This document shows positions 1 through 8,111 of a stretch of DNA of 64,000 nt, piece after piece; position 1 is the first letter of the stretch; each line of letters opens with the position of its first letter. The position numbers were made by a program, and so were the translations under genes. Source of the stretch: Inmirania thermothiophila (GTDB lineage: Bacteria > Pseudomonadota > Gammaproteobacteria > DSM-100275); assembly GCF_003751635.1 (NCBI RefSeq), contig NZ_RJVI01000002.1, positions 793,986 to 857,985 of the forward strand. Direction: 5' to 3'. Under the pieces are notes generated by a model. It made no database searches and had not been told where the DNA came from. It saw nothing but the letters and a program-made list of their open reading frames with translations.

Positions 1-2931
1 GGCCAGCGCCTGGTCGAGGGCCTCCGGATCGAGGCTGCCGAAGCCCTCGTCCACGAACAGGGCGTCGAGCCGGGTGCCCCCGGTGTAGGCCTGGACCACG
101 TCGGCGAGCCCCAGCGCCAGGGCCAGGGAGGCCAGGAAGCCCTCCCCGCCGGAAAGGGTGCCCACCGGGCGCGGCTCGCCGGTGTAGGCGTCGTCCACCT
201 CGAGGTCGAGGCCGCCGGCACGCCGGCGGTCGGCGGCCGCCGCCGCCCGCCGCAGGGCGTAGCGGCCCTGGCTCATGCGCCGCAGCCGCTCGGAGGCGGC
301 GACGAGGACGTCGTCGAGCAGGCTGCCGAGGACGAAGCGCTCGAAGGTGATGCGCGCCGGGTTCTGCCCCGAGGCCGCCTCGGCGATGCGGCCGGCGGTG
401 GCATAGCGGGCGTCGAGCTCGGCGATGCGCGCCGCAAGCCGCGCCACGTCCTTGCGCAGGGCGTCGAGCCGACGCACCCGCGCGCGCAGCTCGCCCAGGC
501 GCTGCTGCACCGCCTCGAGCCGCCCGCGGGCGGCGTCCAGCTCGGCGGCGGCGCCCGCCACGTCCGGCTCGGCCACGCCCTCGGCGCGCGCCGCCGCCGC
601 GTCGAGACGCGCCCGCGCCGCCGCCACGGCCTTCTCGTAGGCGTCGATCTCCCCGGCGAGCGCCTCCATCGCCGCCGCCTCCATGCGGGCGGCCTCGTAG
701 TCGCGCAGATCCTCGAAGCCGGCCTCGCGCAGCCGCTCCGCAAGGCGCGCCTCGGCCTCGCGCAGGGCGTCGCCCGCGCGCTCGGCCTCCCGTCGCGCCG
801 CATCCCGCGCCGCCTCGGCGCGCGCCAGCCGCTCCCCCGCCGCGCGCACGCCCTCCTCGGCCCGGCGCCGGGCCTCCTCCAGGGCCTGCAGCCGCTGCGC
901 CACCGTCGCCAGCGCCTGCTCCAGGGCCCCCTCCGCCCGCAGCGCCTCGGGCACCTCGGCCTCCGCCTCCTCGACCCGGGCGCGGGCGGCGGCATGCTCC
1001 GCCTCGAGACGCCGCAGCCGCGCCCCCACCTCGGCCAGACGCGCCTCCGCCCGGCGCACGGCCTGCGCCCACCGCTCGCGCGCCTGCTCCAGCGCCGCGA
1101 GGCGGCGCGCATCGGCCTCCGCCGCCTCCGCCTCCGCCCGCACGCGCCGAAGCTCCGCCTCCAGCGCCTCGGCCTCCCCCGCCTGCGCCCCGAGGGTCTC
1201 CTCGTCCTCGCGCACCTGGGCGGCGAGGGCCTCGACCCGGGTCTCGCACGCGGCCACGGCGCGCTCCGCGCTCGAGAGCCGGTCCTCCGCCTCGTCGAGC
1301 CGCACCCGCGCCGCCGCGATCTCGGCCTCCTCCGGCAGCGCCTCCGCCCCGCGGGCCGGGGCCGGATGCTCGGTGCTGCCGCAGACGGGACAGGGCTCGC
1401 CCGGGCGCAGGGTGGCGGCGAGCCGTGCCGCCTCGCCCTGCAGCCTCCGCGCCTCGAGGCGCTCGAGGATCTCCCGCGCCGCCTCCCGCCCCGCCCGCGC
1501 CCCCTCGAGGGCCCGGCGCTCGGCGTCGAGCTTGCGTTCGGCCCGCCGAAGCGCCTGCCGGCGCTCGCCGAGGCGGCGCACGGCGGCGACGAGCGCCTCG
1601 AGCCGCGCCGCCTCCGCCGCCAGGCCCTCGCTGCGCGCGGCCCGAAGCGCCGCCTGGGCATGGGCCTGCTCGGCCTCGGCGAGCGCCTCGCCCGACCGTG
1701 CCCGCTCGGACCGCGCCTCCGCCTCGGCGGCCTCCGCCTCGGCCCGGGCCGACGCCAGCGTCTGCAGCGCCGCGCGCCCCTCGGCGAGGCGGGCAAGGCG
1801 CGGCCGCAGCCCCTCGAGCCGCGCCCGCTCCCGCCGCAGCGCATCCCCCTCGCCCTCCCGGGTCTGCTCGGCGGCGAGGCCGGCCCGCGCCTGCTCGGCC
1901 GCGGCCGCCGCCTCCCCATGGGCGGCCTCGGCGAGGTCGCGCCGACGCTCCGCCTCGCGCGCCGCGCCGCGGGCCTCGGCCCACCGCGCCACCACCGCCT
2001 CGAGGACCGCCGCCGCCTGCGCACGGGCAAGGCGCGCCCGCCGCTCGGTCATGGCCGCGGCCTGCGCCTCGAGGTCTGCGAGGGCGCTGCGGGCCTGCTC
2101 GCGCTCGGCAAGCAGCCGCGCCGCCTCGCGCGCCGCCTCGAGCCGCCGCTCCGCCTGCGCCGCCTGCCGGCGCAGCGTCTCGGCCTCTTCCTGCGCCGCG
2201 GCAAGCTCGTCGGCCGCCGCGGCGTGGACACCGGCCAGCGCCTCGGCGCTCTCCACCCCCTCCTGGCCGAGGAGGGCCGCGAGGCGGTCCGCCTGGCCCT
2301 CGCGCTCGCGCCGCAGCTGCTCGGCGCGCTCGCGCAGGGCCTGCTCGATCTCGCGGTAGCGCCCGGTGGCGAAGAGCCGCTGCAGGATCGCCTGGCGCGT
2401 GGCCGAGTCGGCGGTGAGGGCGCGCCGGAACTCGCCCTGCGGCAGCAGCACCACCTGCCGGAACTGCTCCACGTTGAAGCCCAGCAGCGCCTCGATGCGC
2501 TCGGTGACCGCGGCGGGGCCCGAGGCGACGGCACCGGCCGGCTCCAGCGCCCCGTCCGGGGCGCGGCGCAGCCGCTCCAGCTCCGCCTTCGCCGGCACCC
2601 GCGTGGTGCCCCGGCCCCGCCGCTTGGCGCGCTCGTAGGCGGGGCTGCGCCGGACCCGGTAGAGGGTCTCGCCGACGGCGAAGTCGAGCACCACCTCGGT
2701 GTCCCGCTCGGGCGGGGCGAGGTCGCTGCGGACGCGCTCGTCGTGGCCGCGGTCGGTGCCCGTGGTCTCGCCGTAGAGGGCGAAGCACAGGGCGTCGAGG
2801 ATCGAAGTCTTGCCCGCCCCCGTGGGCCCGTGCACGAGGAAGAGCCCGGCCTGCGAGGCCCCATCGAAGGCGATCTCCTGCCGCTCCAGGTAGGGCCCGA
2901 AGCCCTCCATCACCAGGCGCAGCGGTCTCAT
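1..2931 (-). CDS. sbcC: Exonuclease subunit SbcC, C-terminus cut by window edge
   Basis: SbcC is the SMC-like ATPase of the SbcCD nuclease, which opens hairpins and processes DNA ends during repair and replication. The frame opens with MRPLRLVMEGFGPY and has a Walker A motif GPTGAGKT near residue 40, a long Arg/Glu/Ala-rich coiled coil, a zinc-hook CPVC at about residue 513, the signature LSGGEGF near residue 925 and a Walker B LFVDEGFGSLD that reaches the window edge. The 977 visible codons run without a stop and lack only the extreme C-terminus. The ATG overlaps the sbcD stop by four bases (ATGA), so the two are translationally coupled and expressed as sbcD-sbcC. Confidence 0.95.
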   Translation of the reverse strand, partial: MRPLRLVMEGFGPYLERQEIAFDGASQAGLFLVHGPTGAGKTSILDALCFALYGETTGTDRGHDERVRSDLAPPERDTEVVLDFAVGETLYRVRRSPAYERAKRRGRGTTRVPAKAELERLRRAPDGALEPAGAVASGPAAVTERIEALLGFNVEQFRQVVLLPQGEFRRALTADSATRQAILQRLFATGRYREIEQALRERAEQLRREREGQADRLAALLGQEGVESAEALAGVHAAAADELAAAQEEAETLRRQAAQAERRLEAAREAARLLAEREQARSALADLEAQAAAMTERRARLARAQAAAVLEAVVARWAEARGAAREAERRRDLAEAAHGEAAAAAEQARAGLAAEQTREGEGDALRRERARLEGLRPRLARLAEGRAALQTLASARAEAEAAEAEARSERARSGEALAEAEQAHAQAALRAARSEGLAAEAARLEALVAAVRRLGERRQALRRAERKLDAERRALEGARAGREAAREILERLEARRLQGEAARLAATLRPGEPCPVCGSTEHPAPARGAEALPEEAEIAAARVRLDEAEDRLSSAERAVAACETRVEALAAQVREDEETLGAQAGEAEALEAELRRVRAEAEAAEADARRLAALEQARERWAQAVRRAEARLAEVGARLRRLEAEHAAARARVEEAEAEVPEALRAEGALEQALATVAQRLQALEEARRRAEEGVRAAGERLARAEAARDAARREAERAGDALREAEARLAERLREAGFEDLRDYEAARMEAAAMEALAGEIDAYEKAVAAARARLDAAAARAEGVAEPDVAGAAAELDAARGRLEAVQQRLGELRARVRRLDALRKDVARLAARIAELDARYATAGRIAEAASGQNPARITFERFVLGSLLDDVLVAASERLRRMSQGRYALRRAAAAADRRRAGGLDLEVDDAYTGEPRPVGTLSGGEGFLASLALALGLADVVQAYTGGTRLDALFVDEGFGSLDPEALDQALA

Positions 2932-4091
2932 GCGGCGTCCTCCTCCCCGCGGCGGCGCCGCTCCAGCGCCTCCAGCACCTCCGCGAGCAGCCTCCGCCCG
3001 GCCTCGTCCAGGGGCGCCCCCGTGACCTGCTCGAAGAAGGCGGCGAAGAGGGCCTCGTCGCCGAGCCGGCCGGCGGGGGCGGATGCGGCGAGGCCTTCCC
3101 CGGCGGGGGCGTCGAGGATCGGGCGCTCGATGTGGAGGACGTTGGGATAGACGCGGCGCAGCCGGCCCATGGCGTCGAGCACGGGCCCCGGGTCGAGGAG
3201 CCGGGCGACGACGTAGTCGTCGCGGCGCGGGTCCCCGGCCGCGCCCCGCTCCAGCTCCGCCAGCGTGCCCTCGATGCGGCGAAGATCCCGCCGCGGCGCG
3301 AGGGCGACGGCCTCCATCCGGCAGGCGCCGGCGCCGTCCATCTCCACCAGGGTGACGGATTTCTCGTGGCCGATCTCCGAGAAGGAGTACTTGAGGAGGG
3401 AGCCGGCGTAGCGGATGGCGGCCCCGTCCACCCCCTGCGGGCGGTGCAGGTGGCCGAGGGCGACGTAGTCGAAGCCCGCGAGCAGGGAGGCGGGCACCGT
3501 CTCGGCGCCGCCGATGGCGAGCGGGCGCTCGGACTCGCTGGTCTCGCAGCCGAGCACCGCGGCATGGGCGACGAGGACGCTGCGCCGCGCCGGATCCCGC
3601 GCCGCGCGCACCCGCGCGAGCACCGCGGCGAGGGCCTGGGGCTGGTCGCGCACCGCCTCGTCGTCGAGGGCGTGGCGCACGCGCAGCGGGTCGAGGAAGG
3701 GAAGCGCCCACACCTCCACCGCGCCGTGGCGGTCCTCGAACCGCAGCGGCCGCGGCTCGGGCCCGATCCCGCCCACCACGTGCAGGCGCTGGCCTGCGAG
3801 CAGGCGGGCACCGAAGGCCAGCCGCTCGGGGCTGTCGTGGTTGCCGGCGGTGAGGACCACCGGCAGGCGCAGCTCGCCGCACAGGCGCGTCAACACCTCG
3901 TCGAGGAGCGCCACCGCCTCCTGCGGCGGCACCGCGCGATCGTAGACGTCGCCCGCGATCACCACGAGGTCGGGGCGGAACTCGCGTGCGAGCGCCACCA
4001 GCTGCTCGAGCACGTGGGCCTGGTCGTCGGTGAGGTGGACGCCGTGGAGGATGCGCCCGAGATGCCAGTCGGCGGTGTGCAGAATCCTCAT
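2928..4091 (-). CDS. sbcD: Exonuclease subunit SbcD
   Basis: SbcD is the Mn-dependent nuclease subunit that pairs with SbcC. The 387-residue protein has the calcineurin-type phosphoesterase motifs in order: D8-x-H10 in TADWHLGR, GD at 47-48 in AGDVYD, GNHD at 83-86, a later LVAH and GHLH in the capping half. Length matches the family (about 400). It is the first gene of the sbcDC pair. The 174-bp gap upstream holds several GC-rich inverted repeats (for example 4134-4160) but no convincing promoter. Confidence 0.96.
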   Translation of the reverse strand: MRILHTADWHLGRILHGVHLTDDQAHVLEQLVALAREFRPDLVVIAGDVYDRAVPPQEAVALLDEVLTRLCGELRLPVVLTAGNHDSPERLAFGARLLAGQRLHVVGGIGPEPRPLRFEDRHGAVEVWALPFLDPLRVRHALDDEAVRDQPQALAAVLARVRAARDPARRSVLVAHAAVLGCETSESERPLAIGGAETVPASLLAGFDYVALGHLHRPQGVDGAAIRYAGSLLKYSFSEIGHEKSVTLVEMDGAGACRMEAVALAPRRDLRRIEGTLAELERGAAGDPRRDDYVVARLLDPGPVLDAMGRLRRVYPNVLHIERPILDAPAGEGLAASAPAGRLGDEALFAAFFEQVTGAPLDEAGRRLLAEVLEALERRRRGEEDAA

Positions 4092-4265
4092 GCCCTCGCT
4101 CGCCCTCCCGATCCGTACCGTCTCCGCGCCCCCGACGCCGGGGCCCCGGGGCGGCGGCGTCCCGCACAGGATGCCAGACCCTCGGAGCCCCGGGTGCGGG
4201 GCGCCATCGCAGGCCCCGGTGCCGCCGCCCGCACCGGCGGCCGCGACCGGCGCCGCGCCCCCGGG

Positions 4266-5258
4266 TCAGCGCCGCGAGCGCCGCGCCCGCACCGACGCCC
4301 GCGCAAGCGCCCAGTCGCCGCTGCCGCGCCCGCCCTCGACCTCGGTAAAGGCCATGAGGTGCACGAGCCGCCCCTCCCAGACCAACGCGCCGCCGACGAT
4401 GCCCGAGGGCTCGAAGCGCAGGCCTTCGCCGAGCCCCACCGCGCGGTGGCGGCGCACCGGCGCGGCCGCCACCGCCTCCAGCAGCGCGCGGGGGTCGTCC
4501 GACTCGATGCCGCCAAGTTCCCCGGCCGGGAGGGGGGACAACGCCTCCACGGCCCAGCTGCGCACGATGCGCGCGGCGCACTGGGCAAAGGCGTCGGCGC
4601 TGTCGAAGAGCTCGAGCCCCAGCAGCCGGCCCTCCATCGCCGCCACCAGCCCCAGCTGCCCCTCGGCGGCAGGGAACGCGGCCACGTAGCGCTCGATCTC
4701 GTCCTCGCGCGACTCGTAGAGGGCGGCGGCGGCGCGGGTCGGGGCCTCGACGCCCGCCATGCGCGCAAGCCGCGCGTCGATCTCCCACCAGATCTCCCCC
4801 TGGTCGGCCATGGCCACACCGGCCTCGGCGAGGTTGCGGCTCACCGCCGCCGCCTTGCGAGCCCGGCCCATGGCGAAGTGGACCCGCCCGGCGTCGCGGA
4901 AGGCCGCCTCACGCCAGGCCCAGCGCCCGGCCTCGACACAGGAGACCGGTACCACCAGGGTCGCCTTCGGCGGCGCCAGGAGGGTGAGGTTGAGGATGCG
5001 GTTCTGCTTCGCCCCCACGAGCTCCTGCCCGTCGAGCAGCAGCACCGGGCGGTCGGCCTCGTTGACCAGGGCGAGCTCCGGCACCGAGCCCCCCTCCGAG
5101 ACCTCGGTGACGCGGGCGAGGCCGGCCTCGATGGCCTCGTGCAGGAGCAGATAGTCGCGCGGGCGGTCGGGCCCGAAGAGCGGATACAGGGTCAGCCGGC
5201 CGTGGGACCGCGCGGGCCCGGCCTCGACGCCCTCGAGCAGCGTTGCAATGGTGTCCAT
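4266..5258 (-). CDS. ARPP-1 family domain protein
   Basis: The 330-residue product matches my memory of the ARPP-1 (ARG and Rhodanese-Phosphatase-superfamily-associated protein) family: an N-terminal LTLYPLF segment, then TEVSEGGSVPEL, LLLDGQELVGAKQNR and VVPVSCVEAGRWAW, all hallmarks of that family. The biochemical function is unknown. I chose the ATG at 5258 because the family homology begins there and a GGAGGAGGGCG ribosome-binding site precedes it; the frame is open further upstream but that part is low-complexity. There is no signal peptide or membrane segment. It lies on the same strand as sbcDC but 174 bp away, so co-transcription is uncertain. Confidence 0.8.
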   Translation of the reverse strand: MDTIATLLEGVEAGPARSHGRLTLYPLFGPDRPRDYLLLHEAIEAGLARVTEVSEGGSVPELALVNEADRPVLLLDGQELVGAKQNRILNLTLLAPPKATLVVPVSCVEAGRWAWREAAFRDAGRVHFAMGRARKAAAVSRNLAEAGVAMADQGEIWWEIDARLARMAGVEAPTRAAAALYESREDEIERYVAAFPAAEGQLGLVAAMEGRLLGLELFDSADAFAQCAARIVRSWAVEALSPLPAGELGGIESDDPRALLEAVAAAPVRRHRAVGLGEGLRFEPSGIVGGALVWEGRLVHLMAFTEVEGGRGSGDWALARASVRARRSRR

Positions 5259-5488
5259 GACGCCCTCCTCCCCCCGGCCGTGCCGGGGCCGACAGTGGAT
5301 GACGCGCGGAGTCTGCCGCAGCGGGTGGCTCAGGAGGTGAGCCCGGCAGGGTTGCCGTGGCGGCCGCGCCCGGGCTTGGGGGGAGCCCGCCGCACGGCCT
5401 CCGGCAGCGACGGCGGGCGGTGTCGGGCCGGCACCCGGCGGCGCAGCGTCTATACTGGAGGGACCCCCTCCCCCCCGAGGCCTTCCCC

Positions 5489-6706
5489 ATGCACCACCCC
5501 ACAACGGCCGGGGCCGTGCCGGCACGGGCGCTTCCGCCCCTGCTCCGAACCTTCGTCGCCGCGGCCGTCGCCGCCGGGCTCGCAGCCGCGCCCGGCGGCG
5601 CCGACGCCGCGCTGTTGGAGCGTCTCAAGGAGAAGGCCGGAAAGGCCCTGGGGAGCGCGATCCCCGGCGGGCAGGGCAGCCGGCCGGAACCGGCAGGAGG
5701 CGGCACCGCCCCGGAGCCCGCGGCGACGGCCGCCGCCCCCCTCATCGGCTCGGTGGACCACCTCATGGCCCGCTGGCCCTACCGGACGCCCAAGGGCGGG
5801 CGGGCGGCGGCGGTGGCGCTGCGCGGCGTGCGTCTGGGGCAGCCCCTTCCGGAGGCCCACCGGGCCCTGCTGGAGGCCGGCTTCAGCCATGTCGACCAGG
5901 TCGGCGCCACCTACAACTACCGGATGCAGTACGTGGAGGCGGCGGGCGCGCGGCGGTGGGTGCCGCAGAGCGAGGTCTCCGCCCTCCGAAAGGAGCCCGG
6001 TTTCCGGGTGATCCGGACCCTGCACATGCGCATCGAGGCGGTCACCCCCTCGAAGGCGATCCTGGCGGAGCTCGCGCCCTACCCGGCGCAGCCGGCCCGG
6101 CCCCGGGGCGCGGGCGCAGCGACTGACGCCCGGTCGGCGCGGACGCGGCGTCCGCCCCAGCCCGCCTCCGGCCCGCGGCTGCCGCCGCAGCCCCTGTACG
6201 TGTCGGAGATCGTGTACCTGCAGCGCTTCATCTCCGGCGAGCAGGTGGACTGGCCGGCGCTGCTGCGCCAGGCGCGCGAGCGCTTCGGCGAGCCCAACTA
6301 CGCCCTCCCCGACATCCAGCGCCAAGGCGCCGCCTACAAGAGCTCCGGCGCCGGCTCCCTCTGGTATCTGGACGCGGCCCTGGAGGAGCCGGCGCGGATC
6401 CGGCGGATCCTCGCCACGGTGGAGCCCGATCGGCCGCAGTCCGACCTGAGGACCATGGTCTGGAAGGACATGATGCACCCCGGCATCTTCGCCAACGTGA
6501 GCTACGCCACCCAGGGCTTCGCCGGCTACGAGCAGGCCGTGGAGGCCATGCGGGTCGCGGGCGCCCCCTTCCTGGCCGTGACGCGGAGCAACGGGCTCAT
6601 GGTCCGGCTGAGCTGGCCGTTCCTGAAGTACGAGGCCTCGGCCCGCCGCATCCACGACGAGGCGCAGGCGCGCGGCGCCCGGCCGAAGGCGGACGTGCGG
6701 TTCTGA
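5489..6706 (+). CDS. Exported protein of unknown function
   Basis: This 405-residue protein is not recognised. It has an N-terminal export signal (hydrophobic LLRTFVAAAVAAGLAA followed by small residues ending near GADA), then a Pro/Gly/Ala-rich linker, then a globular region in two blocks separated by a second Pro/Arg-rich linker at about residues 195-230. Phrases such as VRLGQPLPEAHRALLEAG suggest repeats of a small periplasmic domain that reads a partner, but no family is evident. A TATACT -10-like hexamer lies at 5451-5456, about 30 bases before the ATG, with no clear -35. It is convergent with the WYL regulator. The antisense frame over the same stretch lacks any domain signature. Confidence 0.6.
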   Translation: MHHPTTAGAVPARALPPLLRTFVAAAVAAGLAAAPGGADAALLERLKEKAGKALGSAIPGGQGSRPEPAGGGTAPEPAATAAAPLIGSVDHLMARWPYRTPKGGRAAAVALRGVRLGQPLPEAHRALLEAGFSHVDQVGATYNYRMQYVEAAGARRWVPQSEVSALRKEPGFRVIRTLHMRIEAVTPSKAILAELAPYPAQPARPRGAGAATDARSARTRRPPQPASGPRLPPQPLYVSEIVYLQRFISGEQVDWPALLRQARERFGEPNYALPDIQRQGAAYKSSGAGSLWYLDAALEEPARIRRILATVEPDRPQSDLRTMVWKDMMHPGIFANVSYATQGFAGYEQAVEAMRVAGAPFLAVTRSNGLMVRLSWPFLKYEASARRIHDEAQARGARPKADVRF

Positions 6707-6720
6707 CCGCGGGCGGTCAG
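6703..6720. terminator. Hairpin spanning two convergent stop codons
   Basis: A perfect 7-bp stem, CTGACCG with CGGTCAG and a 4-base loop, contains the TGA of the exported protein on one strand and the TGA of the WYL regulator on the other. It could act as a bidirectional transcription end, but no T-tract follows on either strand. Confidence 0.4.
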
Positions 6721-7685
6721 GGCTCGCGGTAGCGGGCCGCCGCCGCCTCGAGCTCCGCCGCCACCCGCGCCCGCAGCGCCCGGGGGGCGAGGACCTCCAC
6801 CTCCGCCCCGTGCCGCAGCACGTCCATCACCAGCTCCCGCTCGTCGCTGTAGGGCAGCTCCAGGTGATAGCAGCCCGCCTCGTCGAACCAGCCCCGCTGG
6901 CGCGGATGCCACCGCTCGGCCGCCACCCACCGCGCCCGCTCCGGCGTGAAGCGAAGATGCGCCACCGCCTTCGCCGGCCCCGCAAAGATCCCGTAGCCCT
7001 CGGCGAAGTGGGCGTCGAGCCGCTCCTCCGCCACCTCCTCGGCCGCCTCCTCCAGCACCCGCACCGCCCGGATCGCCTCCAGCGCGAAGCTGCGAAGATC
7101 CCCCCGCAGGTGGCACCACGCATCCAGATACCAGGTGTTGCGGTAGTGCACGAGCCGCTGCGGCGAGACCTCGCGCTCCGTCTCCTCGTCCCGCACCCGG
7201 CTGTAGTGCCGGATCCACAACCGCCTGCGCGCGAGCAGCGCATCGGCCACGGCGCGGAAGTGCTCGGGATCGGGGCCCCGCGCCTGGACCCCGAGGACGC
7301 GGACCCGGCGCCGCACCGCCTCCGCTTCCCGCTCGTCGGCGCCCAGCATCGCCCGCACCCGCTCCCGCAGCGCCGCGATCCGCGGCCCGAGCAGCCCGGG
7401 CTCCAGCCCCTCCAGCAGCACCTCCACCGTGAGCAGGGCGTGCGCCTCCGAGGCCGTGAACCACGCGCCCGGCAGCTCCCAGCACCCCTCCGCCTCGTCC
7501 AGACGGTAGCCGCCCGCCTCGCGGTCATAGACGATGGGCGCCCCGAGCCGCTCGCGCAGGTACTCGAGGTCGCGCTTGAAGGTCGCCAGGGAGACCTCCA
7601 GGGCCTCGAGGAACTCCCCCCGCGACACCACGCGCCGCGCCTTCAGCAGCGCGACCATGCGCTGGAATCGCTCCGTGCGGTCCAT
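6717..7685 (-). CDS. WYL-domain transcriptional regulator
   Basis: The 322-residue protein has an N-terminal winged helix-turn-helix of the HTH_11/DeoR type (RTERFQRMVALLKARRVVSR through about residue 60), a central WYL domain (WIRHYSRVRDEETEREVSPQ, HYRNTWYLDAWCH) and a C-terminal WCX-like extension. WYL proteins are ligand-binding regulators that often control defence loci, including CRISPR-Cas. The ATG at 7685 is used because the conserved HTH begins there; the open frame extends ten codons upstream. It is divergent from cas3 across 426 bp, so it is a candidate regulator of the cas operon. That role is inferred from position only. Confidence 0.88.
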   Translation of the reverse strand: MDRTERFQRMVALLKARRVVSRGEFLEALEVSLATFKRDLEYLRERLGAPIVYDREAGGYRLDEAEGCWELPGAWFTASEAHALLTVEVLLEGLEPGLLGPRIAALRERVRAMLGADEREAEAVRRRVRVLGVQARGPDPEHFRAVADALLARRRLWIRHYSRVRDEETEREVSPQRLVHYRNTWYLDAWCHLRGDLRSFALEAIRAVRVLEEAAEEVAEERLDAHFAEGYGIFAGPAKAVAHLRFTPERARWVAAERWHPRQRGWFDEAGCYHLELPYSDERELVMDVLRHGAEVEVLAPRALRARVAAELEAAAARYREP

Positions 7686-8111
7686 CGCCCCCTCCCGCAA
7701 GCCCGCCGCGGCCACATAGGCTCACCGGCCCATGAGCCCTGAGTCTAGACGGTCCGCCGGCCGCTTCCAGCACACGTCGCAGCGCGGCGGCAGTCCCACC
7801 GACGACGGTCGTGCCCCGCGGAAGCGGACCCGCCCCCCACGGCGGCGCACCTGGTGGCTCACCTCCTGAGCCTGCGCCACCCGAGAATCGGGCATGACCG
7901 CCCGGGCCCTGCGCCCGGGACGGCGCGAGGGCGCACGGCGGAGGTGCAGGCCTTGTTGCCATGCGGGGGTTGTGGAGATACTGGATCCGCCCGCCGCGAA
8001 CGGACGCCCGCGGCGTGGAGCACGGTGGCGGTGTGAAGGACCACGCAGCGCAGCACAAAGCAGGCCGAGGGCGGCAGACGGTCCCCGGGCGCCGTGCGGA
8101 GGCCCTGGGCC
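7686..8111. other. Divergent intergenic region between WYL regulator and cas3
   Basis: No gene is supported in these 426 bases. It holds a GTCTAGAC palindrome at 7743-7750 close to the regulator start, a GCCCGGG inverted pair near 7900-7920 and a possible cas promoter (see the next entry). It is the natural place for operators of the WYL protein. Confidence 0.6.
7956..7982 (+). promoter_or_regulatory. Possible sigma-70 promoter for the cas operon
   Basis: TTGCCA (5 of 6 to the -35 consensus) at 7956-7961 and GATACT (4 of 6 to the -10 consensus) at 7977-7982 are separated by 15 bases, which is short. It would leave a leader of about 120 bases before cas3. An alternative -35, TTGTTG at 7953, gives 18-base spacing. 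Confidence 0.3.

Noticed and set aside
994-6011. Plus-strand frames of 700-960 codons opposite sbcC, sbcD and the ARPP-1 gene
   Set aside because: They lack motifs and are rich in Arg, Pro, Gly and Ala, as expected for the antisense of GC-rich genes.
5450-6655. A minus-strand frame opposite the exported protein
   Set aside because: It has no signal peptide, no family and no ribosome-binding site, whereas the plus-strand frame has an export signal and a nearby -10 element.
7686-8111. A tracrRNA or anti-CRISPR gene between the WYL gene and cas3
   Set aside because: Type I-E needs no tracrRNA, no anti-repeat is present, and no small frame has a convincing start or composition.
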